A DNA stretch of 64,000 nt from Colwellia polaris. GTDB taxonomy: Bacteria; Pseudomonadota; Gammaproteobacteria; Enterobacterales; Alteromonadaceae. Where the stretch lies: contig NZ_NBOE01000017.1 in assembly GCF_002104515.1 (NCBI RefSeq), positions 1 to 64,000 on the forward strand, given 5' to 3'. Below are positions 45,469 to 55,498 of the stretch, in pieces; positions within the stretch are counted from its first letter, which is position 1, and every line of letters begins with the position of its first letter. The translations under genes and the position numbers were made by a program. The notes under the pieces are model-generated. The model was not told the origin of the DNA and made no database searches. It saw only the letters and a program-made list of their open reading frames with translations.

Positions 45469-47514
45469 TTAAATTGAATACTTAATGTTAAAAGATACAT
45501 AATCGCGATCTTCCATTTGATTGGTCGTGCCTACACCACCAAAGAAGCTGTTGTAGCTTAAGTCTGCTGACCAACGGCTTTGGTAATCGAAACCTAAACC
45601 AAGTGAGACTGACTTTCTATCTTCAACAAACAAAAATAAAGGATCCGGTGTTATACCGTTTACATCATGTGAAAACACAACTTTTGGCGAAACGTTTATG
45701 CCAGCAAATACATCGTTATAATCAAGTTTTGCTACAAAACGATATCCCCAAGCAAAGGCACTTGGAAATGGGTTGGTTTCAACGCCATCTTGTAAAGCTA
45801 ACTCCAAACCTTCTTTACCTGCAACACCACCGTTTCTTGCAGTACCAGGACCATTCAATCGTAAAACGTCTTGATCCGGCATATCTTGAATATCAATGGC
45901 ACCAACTTCTAGCAATGTTACCAATTGGCTGGCACCAAAACTTGGTCCCCAAAGATGAGTTAACGTCATTTGTGCCTGTAATGTATCAGACAATATATAA
46001 CCGTTTGCACGTTCTCCACCGGCAAATACTGGCATTTGTGAAATACCATCTAACTCTGTACGACCTAGATTATTCGCTAATTGTTGTGGCATAGCGGCGA
46101 ATAACAATTCAACATCATCAATTTGTAAAGGTTCGTCTTGACGATAAGTTATTTCACCCGCAACAGATGTTGTACCAACGGCAGTGTTAAAACTTAACGC
46201 GTAAAGCTTAATATCTTCAATATAATCAAGTTCTACACGTGAAAATGCTTTTAAATCAGTATAGTTATCATAAGTAATTTCTGTAGAAGCTAACATACCA
46301 ACATCATGCGCTAAAGCTTCAGGAGTAAAATCTGCTGTTACACCAGAAAATACAGGACGACGACTATGGTAATTCATGTGGTAGAAGCTAATTTCTGTAT
46401 CATTTAGCTCTGGTAAATACCAAGATAAACGTAAACCATATTGGCCACCATCTTCAGGATCGTTTTCAGCCCCCTCTTCACGTAGCGTTAACTTAGTTGG
46501 GAAACCACCAACATAAGCACTACCGGCATCAGCCAATGCAAGGTTGCCGTTTAGAATTTGTGCTCTTAAACCATTTAAATTTGTAATCAGTGAATCAAGA
46601 TCCATATCTGGGTTACTGGCGAAGTTCAATTGTACGTTATTAAATTGTCCACCGTCACCAGCAAAGTCATTAGTTGAAAAGTAGCTTCCTGGGGCCGGTA
46701 ATACCGTTTTTTCCCAGTTATATTGATAAAACATTTCAACGTTAAAGTTTTCAGTTACACCTAAAGATGCCCAAACAGCACCAAAAGGAATAAACGCTTC
46801 TTTTAACTCTGAACCTGGAGCTTTAAGACGAGAGATATCAACAGGGTTGAGCTCACTGATACCGTGTGAAATTAGTGTACTTTCACCCCAGCTTATTACT
46901 TGCTGACCAACGCGAACAGAAAATGGCATTTCACCTAAGTTAAAATCACCATAAACAAAAGCATCTAAAACACGAACATCACGACAAACTTGATCGCGTG
47001 CTTCATCATCACGACAAGGGTCATTAACTACACCTGAACTTGGGTTAGTCCAAGCTCTTTCACCGTCGACCATTTCAAAGTCATAGAAATACATCGCACG
47101 ACCAAAGAAACCAACGTTATCATAACGAATGTCTAAATCGTGTGAGCCTTTAATTAACTTAGAAAAACTTTCACCTGAATCGTAATTAAGGTTGCCGTTA
47201 TCGCCATTGGTTGAATAACTTCCAGCGCCATCCCATACAGTTGCTGCATTAGGGTTTACATTGAGTATTGGATGATATTGGCTAAAATCAAAGCCATTAT
47301 TAATATTATTAGACTTACCGACATTATCATTCCAATTTCTATCTTCTACACGCCAGCTTGTGCCTGCAGAGAACGTAGAATCGAAACTGATATCGAAGTT
47401 CCCTAACTGAAAGTTTTTTGCCTGAACATTAGCACTAGTCAATGTAATTAAGGCGGCGGCAATGCTGACAGCAAGTGGCTTTTTGTAAAAGCCGTTGCGA
47501 AGGTTCTGTTTCAT
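45469..47514 (-). CDS. DUF1302 family outer-membrane protein
   Basis: A 681-residue exported protein with signal peptide (PLAVSIAAALITLTSANVQA). FDISFDSTFSAGTSWRVEDR, VGQQVISWGESTLISHGISE with LNPVDI, ELKEAFIPFGAVWASLGVTE and RLSWYLPELNDTEISFYHMN are typical of DUF1302. Alternating hydrophobic beta segments and a C-terminal strand ending DYVSFNIKYSI (aromatic-rich, as in outer-membrane barrels) support outer-membrane insertion. Start set at 47514, where GGGGAG lies 7 nt before the ATG; 22 upstream codons of the open frame lack signal-peptide sense. DUF1302 and DUF1329 genes are commonly paired with RND/YCF48 genes as here. Confidence 0.87.
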   Translation of the reverse strand: MKQNLRNGFYKKPLAVSIAAALITLTSANVQAKNFQLGNFDISFDSTFSAGTSWRVEDRNWNDNVGKSNNINNGFDFSQYHPILNVNPNAATVWDGAGSYSTNGDNGNLNYDSGESFSKLIKGSHDLDIRYDNVGFFGRAMYFYDFEMVDGERAWTNPSSGVVNDPCRDDEARDQVCRDVRVLDAFVYGDFNLGEMPFSVRVGQQVISWGESTLISHGISELNPVDISRLKAPGSELKEAFIPFGAVWASLGVTENFNVEMFYQYNWEKTVLPAPGSYFSTNDFAGDGGQFNNVQLNFASNPDMDLDSLITNLNGLRAQILNGNLALADAGSAYVGGFPTKLTLREEGAENDPEDGGQYGLRLSWYLPELNDTEISFYHMNYHSRRPVFSGVTADFTPEALAHDVGMLASTEITYDNYTDLKAFSRVELDYIEDIKLYALSFNTAVGTTSVAGEITYRQDEPLQIDDVELLFAAMPQQLANNLGRTELDGISQMPVFAGGERANGYILSDTLQAQMTLTHLWGPSFGASQLVTLLEVGAIDIQDMPDQDVLRLNGPGTARNGGVAGKEGLELALQDGVETNPFPSAFAWGYRFVAKLDYNDVFAGINVSPKVVFSHDVNGITPDPLFLFVEDRKSVSLGLGFDYQSRWSADLSYNSFFGGVGTTNQMEDRDYVSFNIKYSI

Positions 47515-47675
47515 ATCATTTCTCCCCAAATGTAATTCTGCATTTTTATTTTTATATCCATCTATCATGGTATAAAACAATAATTACATCATTTACATCA
47601 TGTGGCAAGCGCTAAAACAACAGTTAAAGCCCTTTATATTAAAGACTTGAGTTAAGTCATCTGATGAGAATGAAA

Positions 47676-47705
47676 AGCCGTTTAAAACGCATGTTTTAAA
47701 CGGCT
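47676..47705. terminator. Long inverted repeat, probable terminator of pepN-DUF2835
   Basis: AGCCGTTTAAAAC (47676-47688) pairs perfectly with GTTTTAAACGGCT (47693-47705) around GCAT, a 13-bp stem. On the minus strand TTTTC follows. It lies 115 nt after the DUF2835 stop. The rest of the 306-bp gap to 47820 shows nothing else. Confidence 0.6.
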
Positions 47706-47820
47706 AGTATTTGAGCTGCATTTATTAACTAGTGAACAGAAATAGTCTTCGACAAAGTAATTGTAACCTTGTACTTTTCACCTAGGATGGTCTGACCACT
47801 GTTTAAAGCAAAAACTCTAA

Positions 47821-48036
47821 TCAAGATATTTTATCTAATGACAAAAATTTATTGTTGAGAGTTTGTAAACAAAAGTGCCCTTTTATACCTGTTCCTTTAA
47901 GATGCTTTCGCAAATGCATAGCTGGAAACTCAACTTTAACGCCCTGATCTGACATCACTACAATCGATTGAATTCGTCCTTGATAATAAGGTAAATACTC
48001 TTGATTAGTTATATTCAAGTAAAAGTAATACTTCAT
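47821..48036 (-). CDS. DUF2835 family small protein
   Basis: A 71-residue protein recognisable as DUF2835 from YYFYLNITNQEYLPYYQG at the N-terminus, the middle VKVEFPAMHLRKHLKGTG and GHFCLQTLNNKFLSL near the end. Function unknown; the family is confined to gammaproteobacteria. It starts 12 bp after pepN and should be cotranscribed, which is a conserved pairing. Confidence 0.85.
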   Translation of the reverse strand: MKYYFYLNITNQEYLPYYQGRIQSIVVMSDQGVKVEFPAMHLRKHLKGTGIKGHFCLQTLNNKFLSLDKIS

Positions 48037-48048
48037 TCAGCTTTCCTA

Positions 48049-50601
48049 TCACGCTAGTGCCGCATCAAGTTTTTCTTTTAAATCCTTAGAAAGTACTTCT
48101 TGCTTAGCTAACTGTTCAAGTTTAGCTTTTATCATAATTTGTCTGTCTTGATCAAAAGACTTAAATTGTATCAATGGTGTTATTAATCTAGACGCTACTT
48201 GCGGGTTTATATCGTTAAGTTTAATTAATTGGTCAATTAAAAATTGATATCCCCTGCCTGAAGCACAATGAAAATAACGTGGGTTACTATTGACAAATGC
48301 GCCGATAAGCGATCTCGCTCTATTTGGGTTTTTCAAACTAAATAACGGATGGGCAATAAGTTTCGATAAGTTGTCAAATATAGACTCATCATTAACACTG
48401 GCTTGAATGGCAAACCATTTATCCATAACGAGTGTTATGTCTTGCCATTTGCCTTCAAAATCTACCATCATCTCATTAAGTTTTTCATGAGAGCTTTTTG
48501 CTGCACAGCTCAGCGTAGCCAATGTATCTGTCATATTATTTGAACTTTGATACTGCTGAGTAACTAAATTTTGGTGATCATTTAAACGAGTTAAATAGCT
48601 TAAACATATATTTTTTAATGCGCGTTTTCCAATAGCTTTACCATCATTAGCATAGTCAGCTTGTATATTTTGTTGGTATTGCTTTAACAACATAGGTGCT
48701 AGTTTACTGGCTATTTGATGCTGAATATTTTCAATGGCATTGAGTAAAGCTATCGGGTCAACTTCATCAATACTATCGGCTAATTCACTAAAACTTGGCA
48801 ACGTTAACTGTTCAGCTTTAAAGGCCTCTGAAATATCAGCATTTAAAATTTCAACAAATGCGCTATATAAACTTTCAGGCAGTACTAACGCTGGATTATG
48901 TAATAACTGCATAATGTAAGTAGTTAACAGCTTTTGCCCTGCATCCCAACGACAAAACTCATCTGTTGCTCTTGTCATTATAATTTGTAGATCTTGATCC
49001 GGTTGGCTAAAGGGGGCTTTAACAGGCGCTGAAAAACCCGTTAGCAAAGCTAATACTGGCTTTTGGCTAAAACCTTTAAAGGTCCAAGATTGCTCTTTTT
49101 CCGTTAATTGCAACAAGGTTGATTGATTCTGTTCATCTTTAGCCGTAATTAATTCTATGCCAATGGGAATATGTAATGCTGGGTTGTCTCCATTCGATTG
49201 CGCTAAAGTAAGTGTGTATTCAGATGTTTTAATATCAAAGCTTTCATTCACATTAATTATTGGAGTTCCTGATTGCGTATACCAATGTTTAAATTGGGTT
49301 AGGTCAACACCTGAAGCATCTGACATTGCACTGATGAAATCATCACATGTTACTGCCATACCATCGAAACGTTTAAAATATAAATCTATGCCTGCTCTGA
49401 ATTTATCAGCACCTAACAAGGTATGGATCATACGAATAACTTCCGCACCTTTTTCATAAACCGTTAGGGTGTAAAAGTTATTCATTTCTATTACTTTTTC
49501 GGGTCTGATCGGATGCGCCATTGGCCCTGCGTCTTCAGCAAATTGTAACGAGCGCAGTACACGAACATTTTGAATACGATTAACAGCAGCAGAATGCATA
49601 TCAGCACTAAATTGTTGATCTCTAAATACCGTTAAACCCTCTTTTAGGCTTAATTGAAACCAATCTCGACAAGTAACTCGGTTACCTGTCCAATTATGAA
49701 AATATTCATGGGCAATAACAGCTTCGACATTAAAATAATCAACATCTGTTGCACTGGTTTCATCAGCTAAAACAAATTTGCTGTTAAATACATTTAAGCC
49801 TTTATTTTCCATTGCGCCCATATTAAAAAAGTCAACGGCAACGATCATATATATATCAAGATCGTATTCGAGCCCGAAAGTTTCTTCGTCCCATTTCATT
49901 GAATGCTTCAATGAGGCCATGGCATGATGTGCTTTATTGAAATTACCTTTATCTACAAATATCTCTAAAGCAACATCACGCCCTGAACTGGTAGTGAAAT
50001 TGTCTTTTAAAATATCAAAATCACCAGCAACTAAAGCAAATAAATAACAGGGTTTTGGAAATGGGTCATGCCATTGCACAAAGTGCTGACCCGAAGGTAA
50101 ATCTCCTTCAGCAACTTTATTACCATTTGATAATAAAAATGGAAACTTCTCTTTGTCTGCAATAACTTTAGTGCTAAACGTTGCCATAATATCTGGGCGA
50201 TCCAAATAATAACTAATGCGTCTAAAACCTTCTGCTTCACATTGTGTACAATAAGCATCGCCAGATTTAAATAACCCTTCAAGCGCGGTGTTATCTAGTG
50301 GATTAATTTCAGTAATAATTTCTAACGTAAACTCAGCTTTGTCTACCAGCAAAGATAAACTGTTATCACTTAGTTGATAATCATCACTTGATAATATTTC
50401 ATCGTCTATTAATACGGACAAAAGCGTTAAATGTTCACCATCAAGAACTAGGGGATCTTTGGTCGCTACCTTACGTGTCATCTTCATACGATTAGTAACA
50501 CGGGTTTTAGTTTCGTCTAATTTAAAATCTAGTTCGACTGTAGAAATTGAAAAGTTTGATTCGCTATAGTCAGCTAAATATCTTGGGGCAAAATCACTCA
50601 T
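48049..50601 (-). CDS. pepN: Aminopeptidase N (M1 family)
   Basis: An 850-residue zinc aminopeptidase removing N-terminal residues from peptides in the cytoplasm. The substrate-recognition motif GAMENKGLNVFNS is followed by the zinc site VIAHEYFHNWTGNRVTC with the third ligand Glu in SLKEGLTVFRDQQFS. Order and length match E. coli PepN (870). Start set at MSDFAPRYLADY (50601), with GAGGA about 7 nt upstream; a TTG four codons earlier is discounted. Confidence 0.95.
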   Translation of the reverse strand: MSDFAPRYLADYSESNFSISTVELDFKLDETKTRVTNRMKMTRKVATKDPLVLDGEHLTLLSVLIDDEILSSDDYQLSDNSLSLLVDKAEFTLEIITEINPLDNTALEGLFKSGDAYCTQCEAEGFRRISYYLDRPDIMATFSTKVIADKEKFPFLLSNGNKVAEGDLPSGQHFVQWHDPFPKPCYLFALVAGDFDILKDNFTTSSGRDVALEIFVDKGNFNKAHHAMASLKHSMKWDEETFGLEYDLDIYMIVAVDFFNMGAMENKGLNVFNSKFVLADETSATDVDYFNVEAVIAHEYFHNWTGNRVTCRDWFQLSLKEGLTVFRDQQFSADMHSAAVNRIQNVRVLRSLQFAEDAGPMAHPIRPEKVIEMNNFYTLTVYEKGAEVIRMIHTLLGADKFRAGIDLYFKRFDGMAVTCDDFISAMSDASGVDLTQFKHWYTQSGTPIINVNESFDIKTSEYTLTLAQSNGDNPALHIPIGIELITAKDEQNQSTLLQLTEKEQSWTFKGFSQKPVLALLTGFSAPVKAPFSQPDQDLQIIMTRATDEFCRWDAGQKLLTTYIMQLLHNPALVLPESLYSAFVEILNADISEAFKAEQLTLPSFSELADSIDEVDPIALLNAIENIQHQIASKLAPMLLKQYQQNIQADYANDGKAIGKRALKNICLSYLTRLNDHQNLVTQQYQSSNNMTDTLATLSCAAKSSHEKLNEMMVDFEGKWQDITLVMDKWFAIQASVNDESIFDNLSKLIAHPLFSLKNPNRARSLIGAFVNSNPRYFHCASGRGYQFLIDQLIKLNDINPQVASRLITPLIQFKSFDQDRQIMIKAKLEQLAKQEVLSKDLKEKLDAALA

Positions 50602-50663
50602 GTGTATCCTCAATAGATTGCATAATTTACCTATTAGTAAATTGCATTTTTAACAGGTAATAA

Positions 50664-50686
50664 AAAGCCTGTAATAAACAGGCTTT
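50664..50686 (-). terminator. Terminator of nhaC
   Basis: AAAGCCTGT (50664-50672) and ACAGGCTTT (50678-50686) form a perfect 9-bp stem around AATAA; on the minus strand TTTTTATTA follows. It begins about 30 nt after the nhaC stop and lies upstream of pepN. Confidence 0.85.
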
Positions 50687-50714
50687 GTGAATATTTATTT
50701 ATATTTAATATATA

Positions 50715-52172
50715 TTATGTGCTTGTTACTATTTTTTTAATTTTAAAGCCCAAATATGCATATGTCACGGCTAATATAGGGTTAATTAAGTTAAAGAAAC
50801 AATAAAATATATAGTCATAAGAAGTTAATGCCATTGCGCCAAACATAAAAGCACCACAAGTATTCCATGGAATTAAAGGAGAGGTAATGGTACCTGAGTC
50901 CTCTAAAGTTCGACTAAGTACAACGGGATGTAAACCTCGTTTTTTATACTCTTCTTTATACATTCTACCGGGCATTACAATTGCCATGTATTGGTCCGCA
51001 GTAATTAAATTGGTACCAATACACGTTGCCACCGTACTTGCTATTAGACTGCCAATTGATTTAGCTTTCGCTAAAATTGTTTCGACAAACTTTTTCAACA
51101 TGCCTAAGTGCTCTAAAATAGCACCAAAACTTAGCGCAGTAACAACAAGCCAAATAGTATTTAGCATGCCTGACATACCGCCACGACTTAATAGTTGATC
51201 AATTTCACTATTACCGGTTTCTACAACTACACCATCAAAAAAAGCGGTCCAAACCACCATAATAACGGCTTTAGTTGACTCTACACCCTCAGCCGCCATC
51301 GCTGAAATTAATTCTTGTTGAAAAATTAATGCCCAAATGGCGCCAATGACCGCACCTATTGCAACGGCTGGGAATGCTGGCATTTTCTTATAGGCCATAA
51401 CCAATAAAATAAATAGGGGGATTAAATTTAAAATTGAAATGTTGTATGTATTTTCAAGTGTGCTGGTTAATGACGCTATGCTGTCTGTGCTACCAACTTC
51501 TGCTGAAGAGTGATTAAAACCTATAATAAGAAAAAGAATCAATGCAATAGTAATAGATGGGATAGTTGTCCAAAGCATATAACGAATATGTTCAAATAAC
51601 TCACTACCTGCAACTGCGGGTGCTAAATTAGTGGTTTCTGATAAAGGTGAAAGCTTATCACCAAAGTAAGCACCTGAAATTACAGCACCGGCGGTTACTG
51701 ATGTAGAGAGTTCAAATCCACCAGCAATACCTATAAATGCAACACCAACAGTTGCGGCAGTTGTCCAAGAACTACCTATGCTCATTGCAACAATACCGCA
51801 CACTAAGCATGTTGCAGCATAAAACCAACTTGGGTCTATAATTTTTAACCCGTAATAAACCATGGTAGGCACTGTGCCAGATAATAACCAGGTACCAATT
51901 AATGAACCTACAGCTAATAAAATGAGTACTGCACCTAGAGATATTGATATGCCATGAATAATCGCCTTCTCCATAGCATGCCAGGTATGACCATTTTTAA
52001 GCCCTATTACGGCGGCAACACCAGTAGCTAATAACAAAGCAATTTGATTAGGTCCAGAAGATGAGCTATCACCAAAGAAAGTAACGCCGGCTATGAGTAA
52101 ACAAATAAGCACAAAAATTGGAATTAAAGAATCCAACATAGACGGTGGTCGAGTTGATTGAGGATCAGACAT
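50715..52172 (-). CDS. nhaC: Na+/H+ antiporter NhaC
   Basis: A 485-residue inner-membrane antiporter with about 11-12 helices. NhaC-family marks are GAVLILLAVGSLIGTWLLSG, MSIGSSWTTAATVGVAFIGI, AGAVISGAYFGDKLSPLSET, and LSRTLEDSGTITSPLIPWNT near the end. It exports sodium in exchange for protons, in keeping with a marine host. The family is sometimes used for organic-acid/sodium exchange, so the exact ions are inferred. It is transcribed alone with its own terminator. Confidence 0.88.
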   Translation of the reverse strand: MSDPQSTRPPSMLDSLIPIFVLICLLIAGVTFFGDSSSSGPNQIALLLATGVAAVIGLKNGHTWHAMEKAIIHGISISLGAVLILLAVGSLIGTWLLSGTVPTMVYYGLKIIDPSWFYAATCLVCGIVAMSIGSSWTTAATVGVAFIGIAGGFELSTSVTAGAVISGAYFGDKLSPLSETTNLAPAVAGSELFEHIRYMLWTTIPSITIALILFLIIGFNHSSAEVGSTDSIASLTSTLENTYNISILNLIPLFILLVMAYKKMPAFPAVAIGAVIGAIWALIFQQELISAMAAEGVESTKAVIMVVWTAFFDGVVVETGNSEIDQLLSRGGMSGMLNTIWLVVTALSFGAILEHLGMLKKFVETILAKAKSIGSLIASTVATCIGTNLITADQYMAIVMPGRMYKEEYKKRGLHPVVLSRTLEDSGTITSPLIPWNTCGAFMFGAMALTSYDYIFYCFFNLINPILAVTYAYLGFKIKKIVTST

Positions 52173-52366
52173 AGATAAATTTACACCTTATTATCTTAGT
52201 TATTATAGTGGTTATATTATTTGTGTTAGTAAGATGCCGACTGTTGTCAAATAGTGCAAGGTTTTTCTGACAATTTATCGCTAACTAGCCCTTTGTTTAT
52301 AAGGATATGTAAGAATAATTATGCAAAATTTTCAAGTAAAAATTTAGCCTGGTTATTCTAAAATAA

Positions 52367-52388
52367 AAAAACCACCTAAAGGTGGCTT
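52367..52388 (-). terminator. Terminator of proQ-prc
   Basis: ACCACCT (52371-52377) pairs with AGGTGGC/T across a 2-nt loop region (52380-52387) with one G:T at the base, and is followed on the minus strand by seven T. It lies just after the prc stop. Confidence 0.83.
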
Positions 52389-52409
52389 TAATATTCGCTT
52401 ATAAATAAG

Positions 52410-54446
52410 CTATTTTTTGACGACTTTACCCAATGAGACCAAGTCGAAAGTAATTTTAGCAGTTTCATCTAAAAATGGATCTAACTCTTCTAAATCATCT
52501 GGTAAATCATCTAAGTCAGTAACTTTTTCTTTACCCATCAAAGTTAAACGTTCATTCGCACGAGCTAGTTGCTTGGCTTTACGGCTTTCTTTTTTCTCTT
52601 TCCGTTTTACTAAATTTAACGAAATAGTTTTATCATCTTTTTCTGCTTTGTATTCTGCAATGTCAGATAGCAAATAGTTAAACTCTTTATTGTTCGCAAC
52701 GCGCGAACTATGTAATGAACTTAAATAAGTAACATCTTGGCTAATATCTTTAAGTTTATTATAACGAGCTTGTGGAATTTGGTCCCAAGGCAGCGCATTC
52801 TCTTCTTTACTTTCACCCCAATCAGCTGGATCTATTGCTGATGGAAATTCAATATCAGGCAATACACCGCGATGTTGAGTGCTGCCGCCATTTATGCGAT
52901 AAAATTTAGCAATAGTAAATTGGATACTACCAAAAGGGTTTTCATAAAGGTCATAAACACGACCTAAACCACGATGTTGTTGAACCGTACCCTTACCAAA
53001 AGTATGCTCACCAACCACAACACCTCGACCATAATCTTGAATCGCGGCTGAAAATATTTCTGAAGCTGATGCACTGTATCGGTCAACCATTACCGTTAAT
53101 GGACCTTCGTAAAAGCTAATACCGTCTTTATCACTATTCACTTGTACACGATTAGCACCATCACGTACCTGCACTACAGGACCTTTATCAATAAATAAGC
53201 CGGTTAGTAATGTCGCTTCTGTTAATGAGCCGCCGCCGTTGCCACGTAGATCAACAATAATGCCTGATACGTTTTCATCTTTAAGCTTAGCTATTTCTAA
53301 TTTAACATCACGAGAAAGATTGTTATAAAAACTTGGAATGGTGATAACACCTAATTTTTTAGTGTTTTCATCCGCTTCATTTTCATAATACACTTCTGAT
53401 TTAGCTGCACGGTCTTCAAGTTTAATCGTATCTCTGATAATTGAAACGACTTTAATCGTGCTATCGTCTTCTGACTCTTCGCCTAAAACTTGCAGTCTTA
53501 CTTTAGTGCCTTTTGGGCCTTTAATAAGTTCTACAACATCATCTAAGCGCCAGCCAATCACGTCGACAAACTCTTTATCGTCTTGTGATACACCAACAAT
53601 GCGATCTTTAGGTTTTAATTCTTTAGACTTGTCTGCAGGACCGCCAGATACAACACTTTGTATAACGGTATAATCTTCTTCTGCACGTAATACTGCCCCT
53701 ATACCTTCTAAGGATAGGTTCATTTCCATTTGGAATCTTTCAGCATTTCGTGGTGACAAATAAGATGTATGTGGTTCAACTACACGAGCAAAACTGTTCA
53801 TTACAACTTGAAATACGTCTTCGCTTTCACTTTGCTTTAAACGTTTAATCGCATAACGGTAGCGTTTACCTAGTACTTCTTGAATTTTTTCCCACTCTTT
53901 GCCGGCTAGCGTCAAATTAAGGGCGTCGTACTTTACTTTTTTGCGCCATAGTTCGTTAAGCTCATCGGTTGAGCTAGCCCATGGCGCTTCTTCACGATCA
54001 AAATTATAATATTCGTCTAGTTCGAAATTAAAAGGCTTCTCACTCTCTAATAAACTAAGAGCATACTGATATCTTTCTAATCGTCGTTGTAGATTAAGAT
54101 TATAAATTTCATAAGCAATATCAAGTTTTCCACGTGAAATTACCGTGTCAAATTCATCTCGATATTGCTCAAATGCCTTTACGTCTGAGGCAAGAAAAAC
54201 ATTACGAGCATAATCAAGCTGTTTAATGTAGCGATCAAATATTTGCTCAGAGAGTAAGTTATCAACTTTTATTTGTTTGTAGTGTGCACGCGTAAATTGC
54301 GCCGTTATTCGCTTAGTAGATGTAGCGTGTTGACTTTCTGGCGCTAATACAGGTAAAACTAAGTTGTCTTCTTTACTGTCAGCAAATATTGAAATGCTGG
54401 CAAGTGACAACGATACCGCAACAGCTAAACGACAAAATTTATGCAT
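52410..54446 (-). CDS. prc: Carboxy-terminal (tail-specific) processing protease
   Basis: A 678-residue periplasmic S41 protease that trims C-terminal tails and controls peptidoglycan hydrolase levels. It has a signal peptide (AVAVSLSLASISIFA), an N-terminal helical domain (about 50-230), a PDZ domain (EGIGAVLRAEEDYTVIQSVV near 245) and the S41 core: IIVDLRGNGGGSLTEAT, the catalytic Ser in RYSASASEIFSAAIQD and Lys in HTFGKGTVQ. E. coli Prc is 682 residues. It starts 15 bp after proQ, an arrangement kept from E. coli. Confidence 0.95.
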   Translation of the reverse strand: MHKFCRLAVAVSLSLASISIFADSKEDNLVLPVLAPESQHATSTKRITAQFTRAHYKQIKVDNLLSEQIFDRYIKQLDYARNVFLASDVKAFEQYRDEFDTVISRGKLDIAYEIYNLNLQRRLERYQYALSLLESEKPFNFELDEYYNFDREEAPWASSTDELNELWRKKVKYDALNLTLAGKEWEKIQEVLGKRYRYAIKRLKQSESEDVFQVVMNSFARVVEPHTSYLSPRNAERFQMEMNLSLEGIGAVLRAEEDYTVIQSVVSGGPADKSKELKPKDRIVGVSQDDKEFVDVIGWRLDDVVELIKGPKGTKVRLQVLGEESEDDSTIKVVSIIRDTIKLEDRAAKSEVYYENEADENTKKLGVITIPSFYNNLSRDVKLEIAKLKDENVSGIIVDLRGNGGGSLTEATLLTGLFIDKGPVVQVRDGANRVQVNSDKDGISFYEGPLTVMVDRYSASASEIFSAAIQDYGRGVVVGEHTFGKGTVQQHRGLGRVYDLYENPFGSIQFTIAKFYRINGGSTQHRGVLPDIEFPSAIDPADWGESKEENALPWDQIPQARYNKLKDISQDVTYLSSLHSSRVANNKEFNYLLSDIAEYKAEKDDKTISLNLVKRKEKKESRKAKQLARANERLTLMGKEKVTDLDDLPDDLEELDPFLDETAKITFDLVSLGKVVKK

Positions 54447-54461
54447 TCACTTACTCCAAAT

Positions 54462-55190
54462 TTATTCTGTAAAAATATTTTTAACTTGTGTTTTAACAAC
54501 CATACCTGAGTTTAATTGTACGCTAACATCTTTACCTGAAACTTCTGTAATAACAGCGTCCATTGATGATTGCCCTAATTGCACTTTAATACTTTTGCCG
54601 ACAACAACATTACTTGTTTCAACAGGCTTAAGTTTAACAGCAGGTTTGCTAACAGCACGTTTGGTTGATTTAACCGAATTGAACTTTTCTTTACGGCTAC
54701 TATCAGTAGAGTCTTTAGCCGCAGGTTTAGTTCCCTTAGTATTACTACCTTTATAAGGTTTTTTTGCAGCTTTGTCTTTAGGTTTTTTGTTACCAAATTT
54801 CTCTTGGCTTTCCGAAAGTGTTTTGCTTGCGTAATCAGCTTGTTCTTGATCAATTTTAGCATCGTCGTTACCGTCGATATCAACACGATATGCATCTAGC
54901 TTAATCGCTTTTAAATAGCGCCAGCTGCTTGTGTAATGTCTCAGTGCTTGACGTAAGCGAGTTTTGCTAACGGTTTCATCACCCGCTAACTTTTCTGCTA
55001 AATCTTGGAATATACCAATTTTTAATGGTTTAGCAGCGCCCTCAATAGAGAAACATGCTGGAAATTTTTCAGCCAAATAGGCGATAATTTCTTTTGTGCT
55101 AATACGCTTAACTTCTGCATCAGCAGTTGACGTAGGTTCAATTACTTCGTCTGCTACTACTTTTACTTCGCTTTCTTTTTTAGTTTCCAT
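54462..55190 (-). CDS. proQ: RNA chaperone ProQ
   Basis: A 242-residue RNA-binding protein that stabilises and pairs small RNAs with mRNAs. The FinO/ProQ domain (about 30-135) has IIAYLAEKFPACFSIEGAAK with PLKIGIFQDLAEKL and LRQALRHYTSSWRYLKAIKL. A long Lys/Ala/Ser-rich linker (about 140-195) precedes the C-terminal Tudor-like domain ending VQLNSGMVVKTQVKNIF. Start set at METKKESE (55190), as the open frame upstream overlaps the preceding gene without similarity. It is part of the msrC - small ORF - proQ - prc operon. Confidence 0.94.
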   Translation of the reverse strand: METKKESEVKVVADEVIEPTSTADAEVKRISTKEIIAYLAEKFPACFSIEGAAKPLKIGIFQDLAEKLAGDETVSKTRLRQALRHYTSSWRYLKAIKLDAYRVDIDGNDDAKIDQEQADYASKTLSESQEKFGNKKPKDKAAKKPYKGSNTKGTKPAAKDSTDSSRKEKFNSVKSTKRAVSKPAVKLKPVETSNVVVGKSIKVQLGQSSMDAVITEVSGKDVSVQLNSGMVVKTQVKNIFTE

Positions 55191-55201
55191 AAATACAACT
55201 T

Positions 55202-55498
55202 TTAAAAATTTTGATTCTGATCTGCAAGATATTGTTCTCGATTTTCCAACAAATGTCGGCACCAATCATAAATATCTTCACTTTCGATTTCAGCTAAGGC
55301 TTCTTGCCCTATCCACGTATCCCACACCAAAGCAAGCAATTGCTCGAGTTCCTCTGGCGCAATATCTTCTTCTGCTAAATCATAAACGGTATGATAAATC
55401 TCGTTTATGCGTTCAGCGACTACTTCTTCTTGACCATCCCAATCACCAACAACGGCTTCTGAGACAAGATAGTCATGAATAACAATAAATTCTTTCAT
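55202..55498 (-). CDS. Small acidic protein of unknown function between msrC and proQ
   Basis: I do not recognise this 98-residue protein. It is strongly acidic, about a quarter Asp or Glu against few Lys/Arg, rich in Trp, with probable helices (EELEQLLALVWDTWIGQEAL) and no signal or membrane segment. Its ATG shares the A of the msrC stop (TAATG, 1-bp overlap), and it ends 11 bp before proQ, so it is certainly in the operon. Composition suggests a helical, perhaps partner-binding, cytoplasmic protein. A role with ProQ or MsrC is only suggested by position. Confidence 0.72.
   Translation of the reverse strand: MKEFIVIHDYLVSEAVVGDWDGQEEVVAERINEIYHTVYDLAEEDIAPEELEQLLALVWDTWIGQEALAEIESEDIYDWCRHLLENREQYLADQNQNF

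Noticed and set aside
45603-46094. 163-codon plus-strand frame inside the DUF1302 gene
   Set aside because: It is the antisense of a well-supported gene and its His/Leu/Gln-rich content is typical of such shadows.
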